Shown in pieces: positions 53,475-61,994 of a stretch of DNA of 64,000 nt. A program made the translations under genes and the position numbers. Below the pieces are notes generated by a model. It did not search any database and was not told where the DNA came from. It saw only the letters and a list, made by a program, of their open reading frames with translations. Source of the DNA: CAWBQO01 sp963790965 (GTDB lineage: Bacteria; Bacteroidota; Rhodothermia; Rhodothermales; DASSAV01). The stretch lies in contig CAWBQO010000002.1 in assembly GCA_963790965.1 (NCBI GenBank), forward strand, positions 434,001 through 498,000, in the 5' to 3' direction. The first letter of the stretch is position 1; the number at the start of each line of letters is the position of its first letter.

Positions 53475-54752
53475 ATGAACAAGACCGTCTCTCCTACCGC
53501 GTCCCTTTTCGGCACCGTCCACTTGCCGCCGGACAAATCGATCGCCCACCGGGCGGCACTGCTTGCGGCCCTCGGCGACGGCACTTCCTACCTCGTCAAT
53601 TACCCCGAAGCCGCAGACCCGCAGTCCACCCTCTCCTGCCTCCGCGCGCTCGGAATCCGCATCGAGGAAGAGGACGGGCTGCTTGAGGTTGAAGGGCGCG
53701 GGATCGGCGGCTTCGACGCCCCTGCGGCACCGCTCGACTGCGGCAACTCGGGCACGACGATGCGGATGCTCGCCGGCATTCTGGCGGGTCAAACCTTCGG
53801 CAGCATCCTCGTGGGCGACGCCTCGCTGAGCGTCCGCCCGATGAACCGCGTCGCCGATCCGCTGCGCACGATGGGCGCTCGAATTGAACTCAATGACAGC
53901 CACGCGCCGATCGGCATCACTGGAAGCCGTTTACGCGGCATCACCTATCCCCTCCCCGTCCCGTCGGCACAGGTGAAGTCGTGCGTGCTGTTGGCCGGCC
54001 TGCACGCGCGCGGCGAGACGACCGTAGTCGAGACGGTTCCCTCCCGCGACCACACCGAACGCATGCTGGGCCTCGACGTGCTCGACTTCGGCGGAGAGCG
54101 CCACCTGACGGTGCAGGGCGGTATGAAGATCGCTCCGCGCACGTGGACCGTACCGGCCGACTTTTCGGCCGCCGCCTTCTTTCTCGTCGCCGGCTCGGTT
54201 GTGCCGGAGGGCGAACTCAGGCTCCCGGGCGTCGGGCTGAACCCCACCCGCAGCGCGCTCCTAGACGTGCTCCGCGCCATGGGCGCGCGCATTTCGGTGC
54301 AGAATGAGCGGGACTATGGCGGCGAGACGATAGCCGACCTGACGGTCACGCCCGCGCCGCTGCAGGGCATCCGGGTTGATGGGCCGCTCATTGCGAACCT
54401 GATCGACGAGATTCCCGTGCTCGCCGTTGCCGCCTGTTTTGCGGAGGGCCGCACGGAAATTCGCGATGCTGCCGAACTGCGCGTCAAGGAGACGGACCGG
54501 ATCGAGGCCGTCGCCACAAGCCTGCGCGCGTTCGGTGCCGACGTGGAGACGTTTCCGGACGGGCTGGCCGTGACGGGCGGGGTGCGGTTGCACGGCGCAG
54601 CGATAGACAGCCGGGGCGATCACCGCATTGCGATGGCCATGGCCATAGCCGGGATGGCTGCCTCCGGACGCACCACGATCCTGCGCGCCGAGGCAGCCTC
54701 CGTGTCCTTCCCTTCCTTCTGGAGCGAACTCGAACGGCTCAGAGCTGAATGA
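53475..54752 (+). CDS. aroA: 3-phosphoshikimate 1-carboxyvinyltransferase (EPSP synthase)
   Basis: Joins shikimate-3-phosphate and phosphoenolpyruvate in aromatic amino acid synthesis. The 425-residue length is normal. Signatures are LPPDKSIAHRAALLAALGDG at the N-terminus, LDCGNSGTTMRMLAGILAGQ, and DLTV...LIDEIPVLAVAA, plus ELRVKETDRIEAV and SRGDHRIAMAMAIAG near the end. Start ATG 53475; a 36-codon upstream extension in frame from 53367 has no similarity. It overlaps the convergent CBM48 gene by 14 bases. Confidence 0.96.
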   Translation: MNKTVSPTASLFGTVHLPPDKSIAHRAALLAALGDGTSYLVNYPEAADPQSTLSCLRALGIRIEEEDGLLEVEGRGIGGFDAPAAPLDCGNSGTTMRMLAGILAGQTFGSILVGDASLSVRPMNRVADPLRTMGARIELNDSHAPIGITGSRLRGITYPLPVPSAQVKSCVLLAGLHARGETTVVETVPSRDHTERMLGLDVLDFGGERHLTVQGGMKIAPRTWTVPADFSAAAFFLVAGSVVPEGELRLPGVGLNPTRSALLDVLRAMGARISVQNERDYGGETIADLTVTPAPLQGIRVDGPLIANLIDEIPVLAVAACFAEGRTEIRDAAELRVKETDRIEAVATSLRAFGADVETFPDGLAVTGGVRLHGAAIDSRGDHRIAMAMAIAGMAASGRTTILRAEAASVSFPSFWSELERLRAE

Positions 54753-55038
54753 CGCTGTTCTCGCTGAAGTAAGGCGTCGGTTCGTAGCGGTCCGCCTGCT
54801 CGTCGTTGCGCCAGTCGCGCTCGTCGATGTAATAGCGGAACTGGTAGGTTGCGTCCGGCTTGAGAGAGATGGACTTCGACCAGACGCCTTTGCGCTTGTT
54901 GAGCTTGAGCTGGTCCTTCGTCTCATTCCAGTCGTTGAAGTCGCCTACGACGGCAATGCTCTTTTCAGCGACGTCGGCGGGCAGCTCAAACGTGACTTTA
55001 ACGTTCTTGCCGTTGGCGGCGGGCTGCTTCTGAATCAT
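54739..55038 (-). CDS. CBM48/glycogen-binding early-set domain protein
   Basis: A 99-residue stand-alone early-set domain of the kind found at the N-terminus of glycogen-branching and debranching enzymes. The signature is FELPADVAEKSIAVVGDFND, then WSKSISLKPDATYQFRYYID, with the aromatic carbohydrate-binding positions (Trp in DWN and WRN) present. It may bind glycogen or regulate another enzyme. Convergent with aroA, and two direct repeats sit upstream of its start. Confidence 0.8.
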   Translation of the reverse strand: MIQKQPAANGKNVKVTFELPADVAEKSIAVVGDFNDWNETKDQLKLNKRKGVWSKSISLKPDATYQFRYYIDERDWRNDEQADRYEPTPYFSENSVIQL

Positions 55039-55351
55039 GAGGGGTGCCTCCTGTACTGTGGGCGATAGAGTTCAAAGGTGGGTGTGCCGCCTCTTTTGTC
55101 CGAGAGACGTACGTTCCGTCCGAGAGACGCAAGCGGCGAGCTTTAAAAGAATACGATCAACGCGCGTACTTTGCCGCGCCTATCTCGCCATCTGTCCTCT
55201 TGAAGATTTCAAATTGCAATGTTGTTACCGGCACTCTGCATTGTGGTTTCCAGCCGAAAGCGGTACCACTTTGTCTAAGTCAATCATTTTAGGCTTATCC
55301 GCTGCGCGTCGCGCCCGTAGATCTGCTGCATCCACGCTTGCGTGCCGGCAA
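55039..55351. other. Intergenic region upstream of the CBM48 gene
   Basis: About 313 bases with no supportable gene, between the CBM48 start and the E1 stop (both minus strand). It holds the CBM48 promoter region and a pair of direct repeats (next entry). Nothing else stands out. Confidence 0.4.
55098..55129. repeat. Pair of 12-bp direct repeats upstream of the CBM48 gene
   Basis: GTCCGAGAGACG occurs at 55098-55109 and again at 55118-55129, 20 bases apart (two helical turns). They lie about 60-90 bases upstream of the CBM48 gene on the minus strand, a suitable place for a regulator-binding site. Confidence 0.5.
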
Positions 55352-57388
55352 TCAGAAGGATAACAGGTGGTCGAGCGCCGCCGAAAGCCGGGAGCGGGCG
55401 GCGTAAAGGTCCTTTTCCAGATGCGGCGTGAACGGCACGGGCATCCACGCGCCCCCGACGCGCACCGGAGGAGCGTCGAGCAGATGAAAACCTTCCTCTG
55501 CGATCTCCGCCGCGATCTCTCCCCCGAAGCCGCCCGCCTTCGCCGCTTCGTGCAGCACCAGCAGCCGGCCCGTCTTGGCGACGGAGGCGAACACGCATTC
55601 GCGATCCCACGGAACGAGCGTCCGAAGATCGACGACCTCGATGGAGGCACCGTCGTCTTTCAGCCTTCGCTCGGCCTCTTCAAGTGCCCACGAAGCCCCG
55701 ATGCCGTAGGTGACGAGCGTCGCGTCCGTCCCCGCCCTGGCGATGCGCGCTTTGCCGAGCGGCAGCGAGTACGCACCCTCCGGCACCAGGCTTTTGTGGG
55801 AGCGGTAGAGCGCCTTGTGTTCAAAAAAGAGCACCGGGTTGGGGTCCTCGATGGCGGCGGCCAGCAGGCCCTTCGCGTCCTCGGAAGTTGAAGGCACCAC
55901 CACTTTCAGGCCCGGCACATGGCAGAACCACGCTTCCATGGACTGCGAGTGGAACGGCCCGGCACCGATATAGCCGCCGTATGGCAGGCGGATCGTTACG
56001 TCGGCGGGTGCCCCCCAGCGGTAATGCGTGGTGGCGAGATTGTTGACGATCTGGTTGAAGCCGCACGCCACGAAGTCGGCGTACTGCATCTCGACGACGG
56101 GCTTGAACCCCTCGATGGCCAGCCCGAGAGCGGCTCCGATGACGGCGCTTTCCATAATGGGCGTGTTCCGCACGCGGTCCTTGCCGAAGCACTCAACGAA
56201 CCCTTCGGTCACCTTGAACACGCCTCCATACGCGCCGATGTCCTGGCCCATGAGCAGCACGCGATCATCCGCCTCCATCTTCGTCCGCAGCCCGTCTTTA
56301 ACGGCGTCCACGAAGCGCATCTCCCGGCGCGGCACGTCGTCCGCCGGCGGCTGGGCGGGCGGCGAGGGCGCGTAAACGTCGCGCAGCTCCACGTCCAGCG
56401 TGCTGATGACCTCTGGCTGCGCGAGCGTGATCTCCGTTGCGCGAAGCACCTCGGCATCGAGTTCCTTGCGTATCCGCGCGACGGCTTCGGCATCCACGCC
56501 GCCGCTCTCAACGGCAGCCTCCGTGTAGCGCGCGACGGGATCGCGCCCGGCCCACTGCTGCAGCAGTTCCTTGGGGACGTACTTTGTGCCGCTGGCCTCC
56601 TCGTGTCCGCGCATTCGGAAGGTCTTCATCTCGAGCAGCGTCGGCCCTCCGCCCTGCCGCGCGTGGGACGCTGCCCGGCGCACGGCGTCACGGACGGCAA
56701 GCAAATCGTTGCCGTCGACCACTTCCGAAGGGATGCCGTATCCTGCCCCTGCCGCAGCGATGTCCGGCACCGGCAGCGCTTCGGAAGTGGGCGTGGAGAG
56801 TCCGTAGCCGTTGTTTTCCACCACGAACACGACCGGCAGCTTCCATACGGCGGCCAGGCTCAGCGCCTCGTGGAAGTCCCCTTCGCGCGTGGCTCCCTCA
56901 CCAATGAGCGAGAGGGCGACGAACGACTCGCCGTGGAGCTGCGCGGCCAGGCCGAGGCCGCAGGCCACCGGCAGCATGGCGCCAAGCTGGGAGATCATGC
57001 CGATGATGCGATGCTCGGGCAGGCCAAAGTGAAAGGTGCGATCGCGTCCCTTCGTGTAGCCGCCGAGCCGGCCCGTGAGCTGGCAAAGCAGCCGCCCCAG
57101 CGGCACGCCACGGGTGGTCCAAACGCCAAGGTTGCGGTGCATCGGCAGGATGTAGTCGGCCGGCTCGAGGCCCAGCGCGCAGCCGACGGCGACGGCCTCC
57201 TGCCCGAAGCCGCTGAACCATTTTGAGAGGCGTCCCTGGCGGATGAGCAGTAGCATCCGTTCTTCGATGGCGCGCGGAAGGAGTAGCGCCCGAAGCGTGG
57301 CCTCCGCCTCCGCGCGGTCGGGAACAGCGTGGCCGTTGCGGCCCGCCCCCGGCGACACTTCCGCCGTTCTGGATGACTTCTTGGCCAT
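55352..57388 (-). CDS. Fused alpha/beta E1 component of a 2-oxo acid dehydrogenase
   Basis: A 678-residue thiamine-diphosphate enzyme, the decarboxylating component of a branched-chain 2-oxoacid or acetoin-type dehydrogenase complex. The alpha part (about 1-335) has FSGFGQEAVAVGCALGLEPA, the ThDP motif GEGATREGDFHEALSLAAVW and NNGYGLSTPTSE. The beta part (about 350-678) has VLLMGQDIGAYGGVFKVTEG, MQYADFVACGFNQIVNNLAT and EVVDLRTLVPWD. Alpha and beta are fused in one chain, as in several Bacteroidota. No E2 or E3 is adjacent. Nine bases separate it from the upstream transporter, so they are co-transcribed. Confidence 0.92.
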   Translation of the reverse strand: MAKKSSRTAEVSPGAGRNGHAVPDRAEAEATLRALLLPRAIEERMLLLIRQGRLSKWFSGFGQEAVAVGCALGLEPADYILPMHRNLGVWTTRGVPLGRLLCQLTGRLGGYTKGRDRTFHFGLPEHRIIGMISQLGAMLPVACGLGLAAQLHGESFVALSLIGEGATREGDFHEALSLAAVWKLPVVFVVENNGYGLSTPTSEALPVPDIAAAGAGYGIPSEVVDGNDLLAVRDAVRRAASHARQGGGPTLLEMKTFRMRGHEEASGTKYVPKELLQQWAGRDPVARYTEAAVESGGVDAEAVARIRKELDAEVLRATEITLAQPEVISTLDVELRDVYAPSPPAQPPADDVPRREMRFVDAVKDGLRTKMEADDRVLLMGQDIGAYGGVFKVTEGFVECFGKDRVRNTPIMESAVIGAALGLAIEGFKPVVEMQYADFVACGFNQIVNNLATTHYRWGAPADVTIRLPYGGYIGAGPFHSQSMEAWFCHVPGLKVVVPSTSEDAKGLLAAAIEDPNPVLFFEHKALYRSHKSLVPEGAYSLPLGKARIARAGTDATLVTYGIGASWALEEAERRLKDDGASIEVVDLRTLVPWDRECVFASVAKTGRLLVLHEAAKAGGFGGEIAAEIAEEGFHLLDAPPVRVGGAWMPVPFTPHLEKDLYAARSRLSAALDHLLSF

Positions 57389-57397
57389 TGTTCGCGC

Positions 57398-58699
57398 CTA
57401 CCTGTTGCTCCGCGTCCCCGCGCCCCCGGTCTCGGTGGCAAGCGCCGCCGTAAGCTGCGGCTCGCCTACGCCCGTCTCTTCTGAACCTTCCACTTTGTCG
57501 CGGAAAAGGAAGAGGAACTGAACGAGGATGAGGGCGGCAAAAGCGGCGGGGATCCACCAGAAGGTCTGCCACTGGCCGAGCGTGAGCGCGTCCTGGGAGC
57601 CTTTTATGGCGTTGTTGATCCAGCCAATGATCTGCGCGCCGATGCCGAGACCGACGCCGTAGGTTGCCAGAACGAGGAAACCCTGCGCCTGCCCGCGAAT
57701 GGCCGGACTGCTTTTCTTATCCACGTAGATCTGCCCGGTGACGAAGAAGAAGTCGTAGCAGATGCCGTGCAGGAGGATGCCGAGGATGACCATCCACGCG
57801 ACCGCGTCCGGTGCGCCGAGGGCGAAGAGCGCGTAGCGAAGCACCCACGCGCCCATGCCGGCCGCCAGCATCCACTTCACGCCGAGGCGGGCGAACATGA
57901 GCGGCATGACGAGCATGAAGAAGAACTCCGACACCTGCCCGAGCGTCTGGATTGCCGCGATGCGCGGGAACGCTGCGGCTTCGAGGAAGAGCTGGGTGAA
58001 GTTGTAGTAGGCCGCGAGCGGGATGCAGATCAGCATCGACGAGACGATGAACACGCAGAACGACCGGCTACCGAGCTGCCGGAGGGCGTCGATACCCACG
58101 ATGCTCCGCAAAGACACCGCCTCGCCGCGCGCCGAAGGCGGGGTGTGCGGAAGCGTAAAGGCGTAGAGGCCGAGGAGAATACTGGCGACGCCCGTCATAT
58201 AGAGCGGCAAGGCGGTCGCCTCGGGCCGGTCGCCGACGAACGCGCCAAGGACGAAGGAAATGGCAAGTCCCGCCACGATCCAGCCGATGGTACCAAAGAC
58301 GCGGATGAGCGGAAACTGCTTCTCCTGATCGCTGATGTGGTGGAAGGCCAGCGAGTTCGAGAGGCCAAGCGTCGGCATGTAGCAGAGGTTATAGGCGAGC
58401 AGCAGGACGATAAAGAGCGTCGGCGAGCCGGTTGCGCCCGGCACGAAGAGCATGATGACCCCGCCGAGCAGGTGAAGAACGGCGAGGACCCGTTCCGTGG
58501 CGAAGTAGCGGTCCGCCACCAATCCGAGGAAGAACGGTGCCACGATGGCGGCAATCGGGTTCACGGTGAAGGGCCAGTGCGTGAGGTTCTCCATGCCATG
58601 CGCGGCCATGTAGACGGCGATGACGGTGTACCAGGCTCCCCAGACGAAGAACTGGAGGAACATCATGCCGCTAAGGCGCGCGCGCAGGTTGCGATGCAT
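57398..58699 (-). CDS. NupG-like nucleoside:H+ symporter (MFS)
   Basis: A 433-residue major-facilitator protein with about 12 hydrophobic segments. The start RLSGMMFLQFFVWGAWYTVI and FFLGLVADRYFATERVLAVL are typical of the NupG/XapB nucleoside symporter family, as is VRVFGTIGWIVAGL-type sequence near residue 135. It would import nucleosides by proton symport; specificity is unknown. It lies 9 bases before the E1 gene on the same strand; the metabolic link between the two is unclear. Confidence 0.85.
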   Translation of the reverse strand: MHRNLRARLSGMMFLQFFVWGAWYTVIAVYMAAHGMENLTHWPFTVNPIAAIVAPFFLGLVADRYFATERVLAVLHLLGGVIMLFVPGATGSPTLFIVLLLAYNLCYMPTLGLSNSLAFHHISDQEKQFPLIRVFGTIGWIVAGLAISFVLGAFVGDRPEATALPLYMTGVASILLGLYAFTLPHTPPSARGEAVSLRSIVGIDALRQLGSRSFCVFIVSSMLICIPLAAYYNFTQLFLEAAAFPRIAAIQTLGQVSEFFFMLVMPLMFARLGVKWMLAAGMGAWVLRYALFALGAPDAVAWMVILGILLHGICYDFFFVTGQIYVDKKSSPAIRGQAQGFLVLATYGVGLGIGAQIIGWINNAIKGSQDALTLGQWQTFWWIPAAFAALILVQFLFLFRDKVEGSEETGVGEPQLTAALATETGGAGTRSNR

Positions 58700-59220
58700 A
58701 CTCGTTCAGAGACAAAGCGAAAGGTGCAGGACTTCGCCCCAACGTTACGAAATAAACGGATGAAGAGGAACCCTGGCGAAAATAAAACAGCGTGGAGTGA
58801 GGCGGAGGAAATGGTCTTCAACCTTGCAAGCGTTTCGGGGTCGGTAGCGACAGTAGACTCGTTTGAAATTATTCCGTCCTCTCGGGCCTTGATCGGCGCT
58901 GCGCAGGCCCGTCTGCGCCGCTTCGGCAACGTGGCTGCGCCCGGCTCCCCTTTTTCCTTCCGCAGGGCGTGGACGGGGGATGTTGTAGGCCGTGCCGGGG
59001 TCTATCTCTTTGATTAAAAACGAGTCCGTCTTCACCTTCTGCCGCGCGTTGTCGGGGAGGGTGTTGCACGTCCGCTTTTCGAGAGCCACAGGCAGCGCGG
59101 CGACGTGCGAAAAATAATAGTTGTTGCAACAGCAACTTAGAAAAAGTTCTTGCGAATACTTCTCTGAAGCACGTAGTGCCGGACCTGCCCCGGTGAAATC
59201 ACCCAATCACCGATCTAACT
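58700..59220. other. Gene-free region with a possible sugar-transferase relic
   Basis: About 520 bases. A minus-strand frame from about 59075 encodes DNARQKVKTDSFLIKEIDPG, recalling DDVRQKVKYDLFYIENMNLR from the end of the sugar transferase at 60330, and a 16-base DNA match (CTTCACCTTCTGCCGC) is shared. The frame is otherwise unlike any gene. An imperfect palindrome, AGTTGTTGCAACAGCAACT, lies at about 59118-59136, near the promoter of the next gene. Confidence 0.35.
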
Positions 59221-60003
59221 ATGTCAAGGTCTCTCACAATCCTCCCAACCGCACTGTTTCTGGCAGGCACCCTCATCTTCGGTGGGTGCCGCGAGCAGGC
59301 GAACAATTCCGGCGACTGGGCCGGCGACCCCGGCTCCATCGGCACCGGCCAGTTTACCGGCTTCGTGACCCTCGATGACGGCGACATGACGCGCATCGGC
59401 ATACGCATCGATGCCGACGCGCTCGACGGGCTTCCCAACGAGATGAGGAACGTCAACCTCAACTTGCCCGCCAATGCCGCTCATGCTCCCTATCAGCACC
59501 TCGCCGTCGACTGGAACCCGATGGGCCATCCGCCCCCCGGCATTTACGACGCCCCCCACTTCGATTTTCACTTCTACATGATCGATGAAACCGCTCGGAT
59601 GGCCATCGATCCCGCCGATACGTCGTTCGCGCGCAAGGGCGCACATATGCCCGATGCCGCCTACATTCCGGGCGGCTACTTCTCCCCGCCGGGCAATGAG
59701 ACGGTGCCTTTCATGGGAACGCACCTCTTCAACGGCGACGCGCCGGAGCTGCATGGTGCCCCGTTCGAGAGCACATTCATCTGGGGCTTCTATGACGGCC
59801 AGATCCTCTTCGCGGAGCCGATGATCACGAAGGCGTTCCTGGAAAGCCTGAAGGCAACGCCGGGGCGCATCTTCTCGTGGCCGATCACTGAGGCGGCGAA
59901 AGTGCAGACGCGGGGCTTCTACCCGCGCCGCTACTCGGTTTCCTATGATCCCGTACACGATCAGTACGTCGTGTCGCTGGACGACCTGCGCTACCGCCGG
60001 TAA
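59221..60003 (+). CDS. DUF5602/TTHB210-like lipoprotein
   Basis: A 260-residue lipoprotein (lipobox IFGGC near residue 22). The central block HPPPGIYDAPHFDFHFYMID with several His matches DUF5602/TTHB210-like proteins of unknown function; the clustered His suggest metal binding, which is inference. The C-terminus (PRRYSVSYDPVHDQYVVSL) is well formed. Start ATG 59221. It is flanked by gene-poor DNA on both sides and is probably monocistronic. Confidence 0.7.
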   Translation: MSRSLTILPTALFLAGTLIFGGCREQANNSGDWAGDPGSIGTGQFTGFVTLDDGDMTRIGIRIDADALDGLPNEMRNVNLNLPANAAHAPYQHLAVDWNPMGHPPPGIYDAPHFDFHFYMIDETARMAIDPADTSFARKGAHMPDAAYIPGGYFSPPGNETVPFMGTHLFNGDAPELHGAPFESTFIWGFYDGQILFAEPMITKAFLESLKATPGRIFSWPITEAAKVQTRGFYPRRYSVSYDPVHDQYVVSLDDLRYRR

Positions 60004-60027
60004 ACGCGAGACACGCTGATCCGGACC

Positions 60028-60061
60028 GGCCCGGCCTTCTCAACATGAGGAAGCCGGGCCT
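60028..60061 (+). terminator. Hairpin after the DUF5602-like gene
   Basis: An imperfect stem (GGCCCGGCCTTCTCA with TGAGGAAGCCGGGCC) around a short loop, 25 bases after the stop. No clear T tract follows, so termination is only likely. Confidence 0.45.
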
Positions 60062-60165
60062 GTCTATGAGGAGCATTCGTTGGCATCAAGGCGCATAAAG
60101 GCTCAAGAGACCCTTAAAAAAATATCGAAGGCTGTATGCAGCCGGCGATACGGACCAGAGTACAA

Positions 60166-60277
60166 ACGCAACCTCCCCGTTGAGGGGGATTCACGGGTGT
60201 GTTAGACGGCATACCAGTCATAGACACGGCCCCGAATAGCTGCGACACATCCCATCAGTAGTAAATCAACTACGCCG
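60166..60277 (+). repeat. Intergenic repeat, copy B
   Basis: Second copy of the ~113-base element at 36664-36776, in the same strand sense, just downstream of the sugar transferase stop. Best-conserved parts are ACGCAACCTCCCC at the start and the AGTAAATCA block near the end, with divergence and small gaps in the middle. Confidence 0.6.
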
Positions 60278-60329
60278 GCAGCGCGCGGCGGGCGAACGGG
60301 GTTTGCGCATCGTTCGCGGCGCAGAGGCC

Positions 60330-61784
60330 CTACTGCCCCTTCCCCGTGAGCGAGGTGCGGAGGGTGCGGACGAGGATTTTGAAGTCCATGCGCAGGTTCA
60401 TGTTCTCGATGTAGAAAAGGTCGTACTTCACCTTCTGCCGCACGTCGTCGAGGCTGGTGTCGTACTTCCACTTCACCTGCGCCCAGCCGGTGATGCCGGG
60501 CTTGACGCGGTGCCGCCGACGGTAGAGCGGGATCTCGGCTGCGAGCTTTTCGACGAAGAACGGCCGCTCGGGCCTCGGTCCGACGAGGCTCATGTCGCCC
60601 TTCAAGACGTTCCAGAACTGCGGCACTTCGTCCAGGCGCGTGCGCCGTAGCCACCTCCCGACAGGCGTATACCGCGGGTCATCCGGCGTCGCCCAGACGG
60701 GTCCGGACGAAGCCTCGGCATCGAGACGCATTGTGCGGTACTTGTACATCGTGAAGAACCGTCCGTGCTGCCCGACGCGCTCCTGCCGGTAAATCGCCCC
60801 GCCCCGCGACGTTCCCCACACGAGCAGCGCAATTCCCATCCACAGCGGCAGACCGGCGAGCAGCACCAGGAGCGACACCGCCACGTCGATGAGGCGCTTC
60901 GTGCTCTCTTCCCACGGTGCCATCGGCTCCGGCAGCACCTCGATGAGCGGCAGGCCGTACATGTGCTCGGTGCGCGCCATGCCGCCAATGATCGAGTAAA
61001 AGTCAGGGACAAGTTTGAGGGAGACGGCTTTGCCGTCGCAGAGCTGGAGCACGCGGAGGAGCGCCGCATGATCGTTCGAGCCGAGGGCGATCAGCACGTC
61101 GCGCACTCCGAGTTCGTCGATCAGGCGCGGAAGGGCGTCGACGGAGTAGGCCTGCGTCGCAACGCGCGGCACCGTCGCGACCGCGCTGCCGCGTTCGTCG
61201 GGCAGGTAGAGGCCGCCGTAGGCCTCCGGCTCACGCTCTTCGCCTTCCTGCCGCATTCGAATCGCGCCGACGACCTTGAGGCCGGCTTCTGGGTAGCGCG
61301 CCACCTCGTCGTAGAGCCGTTCAACGCCTTCGCTCCACCCGACGATGAGCGCGCGGTGGAGCCCCTTGCCGCGCAACACGAGCGCCTTCTGCACCGACCG
61401 GACAAGAACGCGTCCGATGGCGACGAGCACCAGCACGATGGCCCAGTAGAAAAAGACCGTTGCGCGCGTCGATCCCGGCTGCAGGGCATCGATGTAGATG
61501 GCGAAGACGAGCAGCAGGACGCCGATCGTGACCACCTTGGTGAGGGAGGCGATCTCGTCGAAGCGGCTCGCGGCGTAGCGCTCGCGGTAGAGGCCGAAAA
61601 AGGCGAAGAGCAGCAGCCAGAAGCCCGTGAGAACGAGAAGCGGCGGCCAGAAAAGCGCCGGAAGCATGGCGGGTTCGCCGAACCATCGCCACGCGAACCG
61701 CGCGACGTACTGCAGCGCAAAAGCGATGCTCACAGCCGCCGCATCGGCGAAGATGAGAGAAAGTAGCTCGGCTCTGCGGTTCAC
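60330..61784 (-). CDS. Undecaprenyl-phosphate sugar phosphotransferase (exopolysaccharide initiation)
   Basis: A 484-residue polyisoprenyl-phosphate hexose-1-phosphate transferase that starts exopolysaccharide units on the lipid carrier. Four N-terminal membrane helices and a CoA-binding-like central domain are followed by the C-terminal catalytic domain: RLIDVAVSLLVLLAGLPLWM, YRQERVGQHGRFFTMYKYRT, LDEVPQFWNVLKGDMSLVGP, and VKPGITGWAQV. WcaJ/CpsE-type length. No other polysaccharide gene is within the window, so it may be an isolated initiating enzyme. Start ATG 61784. Confidence 0.93.
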   Translation of the reverse strand: MNRRAELLSLIFADAAAVSIAFALQYVARFAWRWFGEPAMLPALFWPPLLVLTGFWLLLFAFFGLYRERYAASRFDEIASLTKVVTIGVLLLVFAIYIDALQPGSTRATVFFYWAIVLVLVAIGRVLVRSVQKALVLRGKGLHRALIVGWSEGVERLYDEVARYPEAGLKVVGAIRMRQEGEEREPEAYGGLYLPDERGSAVATVPRVATQAYSVDALPRLIDELGVRDVLIALGSNDHAALLRVLQLCDGKAVSLKLVPDFYSIIGGMARTEHMYGLPLIEVLPEPMAPWEESTKRLIDVAVSLLVLLAGLPLWMGIALLVWGTSRGGAIYRQERVGQHGRFFTMYKYRTMRLDAEASSGPVWATPDDPRYTPVGRWLRRTRLDEVPQFWNVLKGDMSLVGPRPERPFFVEKLAAEIPLYRRRHRVKPGITGWAQVKWKYDTSLDDVRQKVKYDLFYIENMNLRMDFKILVRTLRTSLTGKGQ

Positions 61785-61994
61785 GTCTTGCGAAAAGATG
61801 CGACCATTGCGGGCAGCGCGCCCGCGCGGTCGGTGAGGCTTAGTTGCAAAGATAAGACGATTGCCCCTTCTGTTTGTCCCGGACCGGTGCGAAGGTCCGT
61901 TTGAGCAGGGCCTGGCGCTCCTTCCTGATGGACGCGCGGGAACCGCGAGGCGGGGCGGCGGTGTTGGCGGCGTCTACACCTCTGCCGATCATCC

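Larger units (their letters stand above)
60004..60329. other. Intergenic region holding a hairpin and repeat copy B
   Basis: About 326 bases between two convergent genes. It holds a GC-rich hairpin near the lipoprotein stop (60028-60061), repeat copy B (60166-60277) and a short AT-rich stretch (60110-60130). No gene is supported. Confidence 0.5.

Noticed and set aside
58745..59206. 153-codon minus-strand frame as a real gene
   Set aside because: Composition is unlike neighbours, no start signal or family; kept only as a possible relic in part.
60765..61766. 333-codon plus-strand frame opposite the sugar transferase
   Set aside because: The minus-strand protein has full catalytic motifs; the plus-strand frame is low-complexity His/Arg/Glu-rich.
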